Below are positions 19,487 through 28,985 of a stretch of 64,000 nt of DNA, one piece after another. The first letter of the stretch is position 1. Every line of letters begins with the position of its first letter. The notes beneath the pieces were generated by a model. That model saw only the letters and a list, made by a program, of their open reading frames with translations, had not been told where the DNA came from and searched no databases. Source of the stretch: Leishmania infantum JPCM5 (taxonomy: Eukaryota; Euglenozoa; Kinetoplastea; Trypanosomatida; Trypanosomatidae). A program made the position numbers and the translations under genes. Location of the stretch: assembly GCF_000002875.2 (NCBI RefSeq), contig NC_009420.2:680001-744000 (forward strand), given 5' to 3'.

Positions 19487-21724
19487 CTATTTCACGGGGG
19501 CATGCACCCCTGTCTCACGTCGGTGCAGCGTCGTTTGGCAGCCTTGCACCCACCCCACGACGGCAGAGCGTTTTTGCAACGATGCCCGGCGCTGGATCCT
19601 GGGAAGCACGCCAGTTGCTGTCGAGGCGCCACCGTTGGCGGGGTGCAACGAGGTGTCGGCCGTGTCACTATCACGCCTCCGCTGCAACGCGGGCAGTTCT
19701 TCGCAGTCACTAAGTGGTGGCGGCGCGCGTGCCGCACACACTGAGGCCGCCGCAGCCCGTCTCTTGGCAGCGTGGGGCGTGTTGCGGCGTTGGCTGGCCT
19801 CCGGCGGCTGCACCGGCTCCAGGTACCGCGCAATAAAGGCACGAAGGTGCGGTGCGGTGGGGTGGAGCTCCTTGCAGGAGAGCACGTCGCGCAACGCGTA
19901 GCGTCCCTGATCGAGCTTGAGGCGGCAGAGAGCACGATGATAGTAAAACTGCGGGTTCCGACCGTCCGTCTTGATGGCGTTGGTGAACTCCACCTCCGCC
20001 TGCTCCGGCTGGTTCTGGGCGAAGAGCTTGCGGCCCCACAGGTCGTGCAACGAGGCGATTCGCTGTCGCACGTCACGCTGGTCTGACTCCAAGCCCAGGA
20101 CCGCCTCGTAGTCCGCGAGCGCCTCCTCAAAGCACTCCATTTTGGTATAGCAGTCGCCACGCGCCAGCAGCACGAGCACGTTGTCCGGGCGCCACTTGAG
20201 CGACTCAGAGTAGTAGGTAACCGCGTCCTGAACCTCGGCCTCGCCGTTCAAGGAGGAGCCAATCGTGAAGAGCACCGTCGTCATCACTTCAATCGCTTCC
20301 TTGTGTTCACCGTTCGTCTCTCGCACGCAGCGGAACAGGTCCTTGACGCTCTGCTTGTGCTTCCCCGCCGCGACGCTCAGCTGCGCTCGGCGGAACAGCA
20401 GGTCAAAGTCATTCGAGTAAATGCTGAGGCAGCGGGTGATGCTGGCCTCATCGTTGCTCGCGAGCGCTGCCGTGCGGTAGCGCGCATACAGCTCGGTGAA
20501 GAGGTATTTGGCGACCGCCAGCGACCCCAGTGCGTCCGCGCTGGACGGCAGCGACGGGGCCAGAGTCCTCCGTCGTGCACTACACAGCCCCTCATGGACG
20601 TTGCCGTGGACTTCGATCGGCGCCTTGCTCGAGTCCGTGTTACACGCCTCCTTCTCCTCCTGCGCCTCCAGCAGCACTCGCGCCTTGCGGAAGGCTTGGC
20701 GGTTGCAGTAGAGCTGAACCAGAAGCGCGGCCGTCTGAGGACGCCAGCGCGGAAAGATGGCGAAGTGATCCTCAAGCAGCGCCTCTGCTTCCTCGTCGCG
20801 TTGCAGCGCTATCAGGTACACGCCGCGATGTAGCGCAATCGTCGGGTCGACTAGGAACTGTGGCGACTTGCTCGAGGGTATGTCCTCGTCCTCACCCTCG
20901 CCTACCCGTGCGGCGGCGTCCAGCAGCTCCAGGGCCTCGTTGGTGCAACGGAGAGCTTGCTCGACGCTGCCGAGCTGATACAGAGACAGTCCCAGGGCAT
21001 CGAGCACTCCCGCAAGGCGCGCGCGTATGTCCTTCAGGGTGGGCGCTGCACCTGGTGCTGGTAGGCTCAGCGTCGTCGCTGGAACCTCGCTCGCAGCCGA
21101 GTCGACTGATTTCGCTAGAGAAGGCTGTTGCTCGGAGAAGCGCGCGGCCATCTCCGTTGAATGTAGGCCGTCCGCAAAGCCTTGGATAGAGCAGTCTGAC
21201 GGACTGCTACCTCCGGCAGACTGGAAGGATGCAGGCGCGGGGTCCTGCGCCGTCTTCAGGCGAGCCTCCCATGTCCCTCCTCTCATATCATCTGGAACGT
21301 CAGAGGAACGCGTTTTACCACCATTCCGCCACGTCCTCTCGGGTGAGTTCGGCGCGTCAACGCGACAGCTGTGAGTGGCAGAGACCTCATCGACAGTGTC
21401 GGTCAGGTTTTCGTTAGCGCGGCGGCAGTAGTCATCCATATCTTTCTTGTGCAGCGACAACAGTGCCCGCCGGTAGCAGCGAACGGCGGACCGCAGGTCG
21501 CACAGGAAGACGTAGCACTCAGCGAGCGCCACGATGGGCCGTACGTTTTCGGCGTCGAAGAAGGACGCTTCCTGGAAGAGCTGGATTGCCTCATAGACGA
21601 GCCCACCTTGTAGCAGGCGCATGCCTGCTTCGTGCTTCTCGCGCACCTTGAAGGCGGTGATGGACGAAGTGGGATCCCCCCACGCTCTACTCGTGAGCGT
21701 GGAAGAGAGAGGCAGCAGCGGCAT
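19487..21724 (-). CDS. Tetratricopeptide-repeat (TPR) protein
   Basis: A 745-residue protein with TPR-like helical pairs. Clear units lie at about 29-95 (GMRLLQGGLVYEAIQLFQEA and the following helix pair), 236-272, 295-355, and a C-terminal block at 440-630 including ARGDCYTKMECFEEALADYE and FYYHRALCRLKLDQGRYALRD. Between the first two blocks, residues 110-225 are Ser/Pro-rich and likely disordered. The last 100 or so residues are basic and low-complexity. No J domain or catalytic domain is visible, so it is probably a scaffold. The arrangement recalls TTC16-like proteins, but that is only an impression. The start is the ATG at 21724, the only ATG in the upstream part of the frame; the extension beyond it translates a CA microsatellite. 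Confidence 0.85.
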   Translation of the reverse strand: MPLLPLSSTLTSRAWGDPTSSITAFKVREKHEAGMRLLQGGLVYEAIQLFQEASFFDAENVRPIVALAECYVFLCDLRSAVRCYRRALLSLHKKDMDDYCRRANENLTDTVDEVSATHSCRVDAPNSPERTWRNGGKTRSSDVPDDMRGGTWEARLKTAQDPAPASFQSAGGSSPSDCSIQGFADGLHSTEMAARFSEQQPSLAKSVDSAASEVPATTLSLPAPGAAPTLKDIRARLAGVLDALGLSLYQLGSVEQALRCTNEALELLDAAARVGEGEDEDIPSSKSPQFLVDPTIALHRGVYLIALQRDEEAEALLEDHFAIFPRWRPQTAALLVQLYCNRQAFRKARVLLEAQEEKEACNTDSSKAPIEVHGNVHEGLCSARRRTLAPSLPSSADALGSLAVAKYLFTELYARYRTAALASNDEASITRCLSIYSNDFDLLFRRAQLSVAAGKHKQSVKDLFRCVRETNGEHKEAIEVMTTVLFTIGSSLNGEAEVQDAVTYYSESLKWRPDNVLVLLARGDCYTKMECFEEALADYEAVLGLESDQRDVRQRIASLHDLWGRKLFAQNQPEQAEVEFTNAIKTDGRNPQFYYHRALCRLKLDQGRYALRDVLSCKELHPTAPHLRAFIARYLEPVQPPEASQRRNTPHAAKRRAAAASVCAARAPPPLSDCEELPALQRRRDSDTADTSLHPANGGASTATGVLPRIQRRASLQKRSAVVGWVQGCQTTLHRRETGVHAPVK

Positions 21725-21951
21725 CGCCACGCCGGCAATGATGGCAATGGACGAAGGGGGAGCGCAAACGAGCGAAGGTCCGCTCGTCGTCGTTCCCTCT
21801 GTGTCTCCGGAAATCCCGAAAGCGAGCCGCGGGTGAGGAAGGGGTGGGGAACGCACCCCGATGCAAAGTAAAAATGTATACGAACAAACACGATTCAAGA
21901 AGACCAAGTGCGTGCGAGTGGGCGTGGTCGGGCGTGAGCGTCTTTGCGTAT

Positions 21952-21989
<38 letters not shown>

Positions 21990-22855
21990 GTGCGTGCGTG
22001 TGCAGCTGTCGGCCTACGGGCTTCGGCACCCAACCGGTTGCAATCGACTTGAAGCGCAGACAGAAAGCACGCAGTAACGCAGGAATGTGGAGAGAGAGAG
22101 AAAAAGATAGTAGCCGCGTGGAGAGGAGGGATGCGTGGCGAGGACTAAGAATGAGGGACGAGGCGGGTTGATGGGGCTGAGACGACGGCTGTAACGCCTT
22201 GGATCGGGGAGTGGCTAATGAGCAGCCTCTCCGCGCGCGTTACACGACGATAGCCCTGACTGAAAGTGTCATTGTGTAGACGTGGTGCCTACACAACAAT
22301 GATAGGTGCACGCGCACAAAGCCTGTGGTGTCGGAGGGAGGGAGAGGCAGCGTTGCAAAGGCGGCTTTAGCGAGATCAGCGGTACTTCAGTCCATGGAGC
22401 TCAGCGTTATTTGCTGCGCGACACGAATCGTGTCGCGCATGTCGTTGTTACGCGCATCGCTGCTGTCGCTCTTCGTTTCGTTGTAGGCTACTCATAATGC
22501 CCGCGAGGAAAGAGGAGCGGGCACGAAACGGCAGGGATGCGGTGATGCTGCGATGAGGGAGGGCGATGGAGGAGGGTTGTGCGGAACGAGCGCGACGACA
22601 ACACAAACTACTTGGAGCGCCGGAGCGCAGCAGCAGCGACAGCACAACTTGCCCACGCGCATGTACACGCACCTCGGCGCGCAAAGCGTTGCTGGGTATC
22701 GGAGGAGTCAACGTGCAAAAGCGCCGGAAGCGATTGACAAGCATCCACGGCGCCGTGCGCACACGCGAGCCTCTCCGCACATGCATGGCCGACACACACG
22801 CGCGGCAAAGCACAGCTGCCTCCTTGTGGAGTGACTCTCAAGCAAACCTCCTCTC
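21725..22855. other. Intergenic spacer with (TG)15
   Basis: 5' region of the TPR gene and 3' UTR of the exoribonuclease gene. Contains a 15-unit TG run at 21955-21984, and on the coding strand a pyrimidine-rich tract opposite 21833-21852 that may guide splicing of the TPR mRNA. No gene seen. Confidence 0.7.
21955..21984. repeat. (TG)15 microsatellite
   Basis: Fifteen uninterrupted TG units on the plus strand, about 230 bp upstream of the TPR gene start; on the transcript it reads (CA)15. Confidence 0.95.
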
Positions 22856-25495
22856 TCACGCGCGCCGCTGTCGATGAGCGTGCCGCGACGGCTTGGCCGG
22901 CGTCACCTTTTCGGACGGTCGCAGTTCCTTCTTCGCTTCGCGGCTCTTCTTGGCGCGTCGAGATGACGAAGACAAGGGTGCGGGGTGAGCCTCACTTTTA
23001 CTCTCGCGAGATCCAGTCTCGTGCTGCGAGCGCTTCTTTTCCCCCTCCTTGGAGCGATGCTTAGAAGATGAGGTGTGAGGCGAGGAGGAAGAGGCCCCAC
23101 ACGTGTCGACGTCCTTGCTGCGGCGCCGGCTCCCGCCATTCTGCTCCCTCTCGCCGTTGCTGCGGTGGCGCTCGCGCCTGTCCCTGTCGTCGTCGTGCCG
23201 GCTGGAGCCTCTCTTGCGTTTAGCGTCGTTACTGTTGACGACGTGGTCTGCGTCGCGACCCCGCTTGCGGTGCCGCGGCGGTGACTGTTCTTTTTCCAGT
23301 CGCTTGGACGTCTTCGATGCGGCCGCCGCCGCCGCCCCGTTTTTGGTCGCCTTCTCCTCGCCCATGAGCACGGGACGGTAGTCGGCCTGTGTGCTGAGCT
23401 CGTAGCGGTACTGGTTCACCTGGTTCGACTTGATGCGTCCACCGTAGCGCGTGGACTTGGCCATGCCCGGGTCGGGGCACTGCAGCTCCTCGTGTCGAGG
23501 CCACTCCGCCTCATAGCGGCCCACTCGGCCGGCAACCGGCATCGTCGATGCCACCGAGGCGGGGATCGGCATCACCGGCGGCGCCAGGCTGGTCGCCAGC
23601 GGCAATGCGCTGTTGCTCGGCCCAGTGAGAGCGTCTAGCTGTTTCGCTAGTGAAGTGGACTCATGGCAGTAGAGGAATGTGCTGCCAAAGTCCTCCTCCA
23701 ACTCAACCAGCTGTCGGCAGGCCTTGCTGAGGGCCTCGCAGTTGATGAAGGGAATACGCAGTACCCCTTGGTACGAGAAGTTGGCTTCGCTAAAGTCGAC
23801 ATCGACGATGGCGGGGTAGAACTTGCCCAAGACGGACTTGGGGTCGTTCACGGCCTCGTGCAGCTCCTCGGGCAGGGCGTGCACGCTCAGCCGCGGTAGC
23901 ACCGCCAGCAGCTGCTCTACTGGATGAAGAGGAGCGCTCATGCGCATTTCGACATTCACCGTCGCCGTGAACGCCGCCAAGTCCTGCAGCAGCGGGGCGT
24001 AGTGGTACGGAAAGTACCACTCCCACGACGGGCACCCCTTCGTGTAGTAGCGCATGACCCACTGCAACCCACGCAGGTACTCGGCACAGCAGAGCCGAAT
24101 GTGGCTCTCGAAGGCGGCACGGTTGGCCGACGGGTCCCAGCCGAACTTATGCTGGTAATACGCGTCGCGGTACGCCTTGTCGAGGTAGGAGAACCCGAGC
24201 GGCTGCTTGTCCACGACGAGGCGGGTGCGCTCTTTCCGCGCAGATGACATGAGCGCCAGTAACGCGTCACTGACCTCTTGTGCGTTGCTGCGATCTGGCA
24301 GCAAGGTCCCCAGCACCTCCGATACTTGAGCCTCCGTCTTGGTGACGCGCTCCTCAACGTGCTGCTTTGCGCGCTCCTTAGCGCGGACGACGCCGTAGTA
24401 CTCCTTCGTCAGCTTCATCATGCACTTGGAAGTGAAGTTCATGAGGAAGATGTGCAGGTGGGCGTAGTCCACCTCGCCGAGCTGGGTCAAGTAGCCGTGC
24501 AGCGCGAAGTCGCGCACGTAGTGGTCAAGGAGCATCTCGATGCCACGCGTCTTGATGGACACGAGCGGCACGTGCGGCAAGAAATCGTTGCCGACGAAGA
24601 AGCAGAGGAAGATGAAGTCGTCCACGACGCGCTCGAACTGCATGCCCTCGATGTTCGAAAAGTCCTGCATAAGCTTCTCGCGGTACGTGCTTAGGTTAAA
24701 GTAGCAGAAGCGATTGTGATCTGGCTGGAAGGTCTCGGTGAGCTGGTTGCGCAAGATGCAGACATGTTTCTCGTGCGTCGACAGCCCGAGGCAGATGAGG
24801 TCGGCATCCATGCCGTGAATGACGTGGCTAGTGTTGTAGTCATAGCCGGGCTGCGAGCGCAGGCCGCGGATGTATTGCATGATCTTGTGCTCGCCCTCGC
24901 CCGGCACGTGCGCGTCCGAGAAGACGACCGTCAAGTGGCGCCATGCGGCGTCCTCGTTTAGCTTCTTCATAATGTACCACTCAAGCGCGAGGGCGACGCG
25001 CTCCATGAACGCCGTGGACGGGGTTATGACGTTGTGGTCCCAGCGCTCCCGGACGCGTGGCCGGGGAAGGTGATACTCGGAGACAATGCGGTCTGCACAG
25101 GCGTTCGAGATGGCGTCGCTCTCCAGGCGCTCGTCTGCGGCACGGAAGCGACGGCTGCGCTGCTGATTCATCTTGCTACGTGGGGCAACGCCATCAACGC
25201 ACAGCACGAGGCACTTCTTCGGACGCACCACCCTGACGAGGAGGTCAAGCTGGTCGAACATGCGCTCAAACATCTCCTCCTCGTTCTCTGGCTCCGGCAG
25301 CGGCGCCGTATCGTGGCAGCAGGGGTGAATCAACCCGTTCATGTCCACATAGAAGTTGTCGTACGAGTACGCACTGGCATGGCTGTGCGGAAGCGTCTGA
25401 CCCTTGAAGGCAGCATCTACCACATCCTGTGGGATGTTGTCGATGCAGTCGCCGTACCATCGCTGCAACCACAAAAAGAACCCAGCAATGCCCAT
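22856..25495 (-). CDS. 5'-3' exoribonuclease, Rat1/XRN2-type
   Basis: An 879-residue XRN-family exonuclease, degrading 5'-monophosphate RNA. All acidic active-site motifs are present: FYVDMNGLIHPC (D51), CVDGVAPRSKMNQQRSRRFR (D101), SDAHVPGEGEHK (E200, E202), GMDADLI (D230, D232) and FFVGNDFLPH (D304). The conserved N-terminal tryptophan/aromatic segment starts right at Met1 (MGIAGFFLWL), fixing the start at 25495. The protein lacks the long C-terminal domains of XRN1 and instead ends in about 140 residues rich in Lys, Arg and Ser (from about 740), with runs such as KRKRGSSRH. That fits a nuclear enzyme of the Rat1/XRN2 kind, acting in rRNA/snoRNA maturation and RNA turnover. T. brucei has four XRN paralogues (XRNA-XRND); XRND is the natural candidate orthologue, but paralogue assignment needs a tree. 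Confidence 0.93.
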   Translation of the reverse strand: MGIAGFFLWLQRWYGDCIDNIPQDVVDAAFKGQTLPHSHASAYSYDNFYVDMNGLIHPCCHDTAPLPEPENEEEMFERMFDQLDLLVRVVRPKKCLVLCVDGVAPRSKMNQQRSRRFRAADERLESDAISNACADRIVSEYHLPRPRVRERWDHNVITPSTAFMERVALALEWYIMKKLNEDAAWRHLTVVFSDAHVPGEGEHKIMQYIRGLRSQPGYDYNTSHVIHGMDADLICLGLSTHEKHVCILRNQLTETFQPDHNRFCYFNLSTYREKLMQDFSNIEGMQFERVVDDFIFLCFFVGNDFLPHVPLVSIKTRGIEMLLDHYVRDFALHGYLTQLGEVDYAHLHIFLMNFTSKCMMKLTKEYYGVVRAKERAKQHVEERVTKTEAQVSEVLGTLLPDRSNAQEVSDALLALMSSARKERTRLVVDKQPLGFSYLDKAYRDAYYQHKFGWDPSANRAAFESHIRLCCAEYLRGLQWVMRYYTKGCPSWEWYFPYHYAPLLQDLAAFTATVNVEMRMSAPLHPVEQLLAVLPRLSVHALPEELHEAVNDPKSVLGKFYPAIVDVDFSEANFSYQGVLRIPFINCEALSKACRQLVELEEDFGSTFLYCHESTSLAKQLDALTGPSNSALPLATSLAPPVMPIPASVASTMPVAGRVGRYEAEWPRHEELQCPDPGMAKSTRYGGRIKSNQVNQYRYELSTQADYRPVLMGEEKATKNGAAAAAASKTSKRLEKEQSPPRHRKRGRDADHVVNSNDAKRKRGSSRHDDDRDRRERHRSNGEREQNGGSRRRSKDVDTCGASSSSPHTSSSKHRSKEGEKKRSQHETGSRESKSEAHPAPLSSSSRRAKKSREAKKELRPSEKVTPAKPSRHAHRQRRA

Positions 25496-25518
25496 GTTTG
25501 CTGAGCGCACGTCGCAGT

Positions 25519-25614
25519 CTATCGATTTGTATTTGCGTGTGTGTGTGTGTGTGTGTGTGTTTGATTGTGTGCGAGGCAGTGGGAGTGGGAGTAGCAGAAA
25601 GAGGAAAAGAGGGG
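25519..25614 (-). promoter_or_regulatory. Candidate trans-splice acceptor of the exoribonuclease mRNA, with (AC)12 between tract and AG
   Basis: On the coding strand a pyrimidine-rich block (complement of 25577-25614) is followed by (AC)12 (complement of 25537-25560). The first AG after the tract is at 25520-25519, which would leave a 23-nt 5' UTR before the ATG at 25495 with no intervening ATG. Pattern-based inference. Confidence 0.45.
25537..25560. repeat. (GT)12 microsatellite
   Basis: Twelve uninterrupted GT units on the plus strand, about 42 bp upstream of the exoribonuclease start codon. Confidence 0.95.
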
Positions 25615-26705
25615 TTACCTACGGCGCACGTCGCGTGGGCCCTTTGAGAATGTATGCGCGAGTGCGTGTAACTCGGAGTGTGTGGTATGCTGTGCTGTGC
25701 TGTGAATCTTCGTGTGCAAGACAGGGGAGACCGGGGTGAGAGCTGCGCGGCCCTCAGAATTCTGTATTGTAGTCGCGCCAGGCGAAGAGAGGAACCACAG
25801 GTGCGCGCCTGCGCGTAGTGGACCTCCCTTCAACGGCAATGCTGTGCTTTGCGCGCGAGTGAGCAGAGAAATGGAGAAGGGGGAGAAGAGCGATGCACAC
25901 GACACAAGACGAGCCGCCTCACATGGAGCGAGAGACGCGGGTAGGCAAGGAGGGCGAGGGAAGCAAAGGAAAACACAACAGAGATGTGACAGGAGCGGCG
26001 GATTCACGAACGAGAGGGGGCAAGCACGTGCGTGCAAGGTGGATCGAGCCCCATGAGCGCTCTCCACAACGCTAGACAGGATTGCAGCGGAGTCGAAGAG
26101 AGCTCGTCAAGGGCCGACGCACTCTCGAATAGGCATGCTTCGACGCCATATTTATTTCTTGTTGAGGTTGTGCCTTTTTGGAGTATGTTCGCGTGCCCAC
26201 AGCGCACCATCAGCCCACCCCTCCGAGAGCCGGCAGCCCCGAGTGGGTCCTGCCGCAGCGGTCTAACTTCACGTGTAGTGGCCGAAAACGAAAAAGAGAG
26301 AAAACGCAAGCAGAAGAGAGGAGCAAAGAGGCGGAGAGAAGAAGGAACTTAAAGGGTGCTGAGAGGGGGTGCGCAAGACCCAAGGCGGAGAAGACACTGG
26401 CGGTAGGGGAGGGACAATGTGCAGGCAGAGATAAGCAGCGGACTACATCGCAGACGGACAAAAGACAGAGGCGGAGGAAAAAGAGATTCGCCGACGAGGT
26501 GAGCGAAGTGCGCAAAAAGGGGGTTAGGGTGGTAAGTAGGCACTGCGGAGAGTGAACGTTCCCCGGCGGAGAAGTTGGACAGCATCATGCAGCCGTGCAA
26601 AGCGCATCCCTACGTCTGCCTTCCACCCACCTCTGTCACGAATACCATGAGTGGCACACGTCTCTTCTTCTTCTGCTACTCGATTATGCGTGGCACAACG
26701 CTTCG

Positions 26706-27866
26706 TCAAATATGCTCACTCGGCTGCTGCACCTCGCGAGATGTCCACAGTAGCTGCGAAATCCGTATCAGTTTTAGCCCTGTTGCCCGCGGGTCCAGCG
26801 CGTCGGCGTCGTTGTACGCCTTCAAGATCGCCTGAACCCTTTCGTGGAGAAATAGGCGTCGTTCCTCCACCGCTTGTAGGGCAGCCTCGTGTTGGCGAGT
26901 CATCGCATCCAGCTCTGCGCGGCAAGTGCGGGCTATCTCTTGCTTTTCTTGTTGATGCGCCGCCTTGATTTTGGCCAGCTGCTCTTCCTGTTTCACTCGC
27001 ATGGCTTGCAGCCGCTGCTCCTGAAGATGGGTGATGTTCCTCTGCTGCGCCTGTTGCTCTTGCTTCTCAAATCGGCTTAGCTGTGCCTGCACCCGCTCCG
27101 CTTCACGATAGCGATGCTGCCTCATGTACACCTGGAGTTCACTTTGCAGGTGCTGCACCTTTGAGGACCAGGAATGCGCCACGGAACCACCCGCTCGCGC
27201 GCTGCGCAGCTCTTCGTGCGCGCGCGCATCCTCCCGCACGCGCTCTGCGTAGTGATGCTGCTCCGCAGCCGCTAACATCGCTGAGGCATTCTCCTCGTAC
27301 ACCAGCATCTTCGTCTTCCAGCTTTTGCGGAAGTTCCGCTGCAGCAGTCGCTGCTGCTCTGTCAGCGCCTGCCGCGCGCGCTCTGCCATGGTGTTCGCCT
27401 CTCTGGAGATTCGCTTGGCGAGCAGGCGAATGATCTTTTCCATGCGCTGCATGCACTGCTGAGCCCGGTGGTAGAACCCCGCTTTCGCGCTGTCTGCGCG
27501 GGCCGAGTCCAGCGCATTGAGATAGGCCTCCACCTCATGCATGTCAGCATGCCAGCGCCGCTGCGCCTCAGCAACGTTTTCCGGCACGATCGCAGTCGCG
27601 CTGGCGGCGCAGGCGGGGTTTACGAGGAACGCTTTGAGAGGTGGCGAGGAGGCGCCCGCGGACGAGGACGGAGCGTTGGAAGCCTGAACCACGCAAAGAG
27701 GAAGGTGCTCATCCGCATGCGTGCGGACGGTTATTGCGCTGGCTCTGTGCTCGGGTGGAGCGCTCCCAGACACTGGCGAGGAACCAAGGCTACGCGGTTT
27801 GCCCGCCATGGGAAGCGAAGTGCGGCGGGGGAGCGACACGTGGAAAGATGGAAACGCTGCACACAT
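26706..27866 (-). CDS. Coiled-coil protein of unknown function
   Basis: A 386-residue protein. After a Ser/Ala-rich N-terminal 75 residues, almost the whole chain from about 80 to 350 is charged and helical, with heptad-like Gln/Glu/Arg/Ala patterns (MRQHRYREAERVQAQLSRFE and QEEQLAKIKAAHQQEKQEIA). This predicts a long coiled coil, common among cytoskeletal and flagellar proteins of these cells. I do not recognise a family with certainty. Two in-frame ATGs exist, 27866 and 27809. The first adds 19 residues without acidic side chains and with two Arg, somewhat like a targeting peptide; the second starts MAGKPRSLG. I list the longer form; splice-site choice would decide. No signal peptide or membrane span. 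Confidence 0.8.
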   Translation of the reverse strand: MCAAFPSFHVSLPRRTSLPMAGKPRSLGSSPVSGSAPPEHRASAITVRTHADEHLPLCVVQASNAPSSSAGASSPPLKAFLVNPACAASATAIVPENVAEAQRRWHADMHEVEAYLNALDSARADSAKAGFYHRAQQCMQRMEKIIRLLAKRISREANTMAERARQALTEQQRLLQRNFRKSWKTKMLVYEENASAMLAAAEQHHYAERVREDARAHEELRSARAGGSVAHSWSSKVQHLQSELQVYMRQHRYREAERVQAQLSRFEKQEQQAQQRNITHLQEQRLQAMRVKQEEQLAKIKAAHQQEKQEIARTCRAELDAMTRQHEAALQAVEERRLFLHERVQAILKAYNDADALDPRATGLKLIRISQLLWTSREVQQPSEHI

Positions 27867-28985
27867 GAGCGATGCAGAAAGGTGTTTGTCTATGCCTCCG
27901 TAGGCGGTCGGGGACGGCGGAAAACGCGCGCAATGAAGGAAGGAGTTCGAGGAGTGTGCTCACCATGCGTGTGTTCTTGTATCTGACAGTGCGCTGCTGC
28001 CACTCGTAGAAGCGGGGTCGTCCTTGATGTGTGCGTAGGACGAGGTCCTCAGCACCCGCGAGACGCTTGCTCACGAGTAAGTGGGCGGATGGGTGTTTGG
28101 GCAGCGTGTGGGTGCAAGGCGCACAGAAGGGAGGGAGACAGAGAGCGGTGTAAGAGAGAACAAAAAGAGAGCGAAAGCGGTGACCCAGAGCAGCCTTCGC
28201 GCATGCCTCCATGTATCTGCGTACGCCAAGGAGACAAGTACTCGAGTATGCGAAACGAGCATAACTTGGCCTTGAAAAGTCTCCGTGCACCGGCCACCAG
28301 CGCGGCATCCTCTGCAACGCGTCCAAGGACACCGCAGAATGAAAGCGCGACCCTTGTGCACAGATGAAGCCGCTGGTATCGTTGTAAAGTCTCACACGTG
28401 CCTCCCCTTAGCTCAGCTACCAGCTTCATAGAAGCCCGTTCTTGAGCCTTCACAAGCAGGCAGTGCGTGTTGAGGCATTCATCGTGCGGTGCCGCACTGT
28501 GCGCACTCACCTCTCCATTTGCAGCATGCATGCCTCGACACTCCCAGACACGCCTCCCCTAGCTCCTCCGCACGGGCACCGCTACACCGTCCTCGAAGCC
28601 ATCCACACACACACAAACACGCACACCTGCCGCTTCCGCCTCCAGTACACTCGGTGATGATGCACGTAGGGGATGGGTGCACAAATCTACGTGGACGGGC
28701 ATTGGAACACCGCAAGAGGCCATGAGAGGCAAACGAGCGCAAGAGGCCTCCAGTGGGATTACGATGAGCATCTGTTTCTCTTTTGTTGATGTTTGGTATG
28801 TACATGAGCCCCCAGCCAGCTGCGTGGCTTTGCTGGTGGGCAAGGAAGAGAGGTGACGCAACTTTGGGCCCCTTTCCCCGCCCTCCTTCCCTGAATATGT
28901 CACACATGGAGTCTCGTACGCAGCATCACCGGGCACGCAAGCCCACACCAACAGGCACGCGCGTGCACGTCTGCGCGAGACCACC
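27867..28985. other. Intergenic spacer (1.1 kb)
   Basis: 5' region of the coiled-coil gene and 3' UTR of the MORN protein gene. Fewer simple repeats than other spacers, apart from a short CA run near 28605-28622. Frames on both strands show no recognisable protein. Nothing further seen. Confidence 0.65.

Larger units (their letters stand above)
25496..26705. other. Intergenic spacer (1.2 kb)
   Basis: Upstream region of the exoribonuclease gene and 3' UTR of the coiled-coil gene. Polypurine on the plus strand at 26280-26500. Frames on either strand have no family features. No gene seen. Confidence 0.7.
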
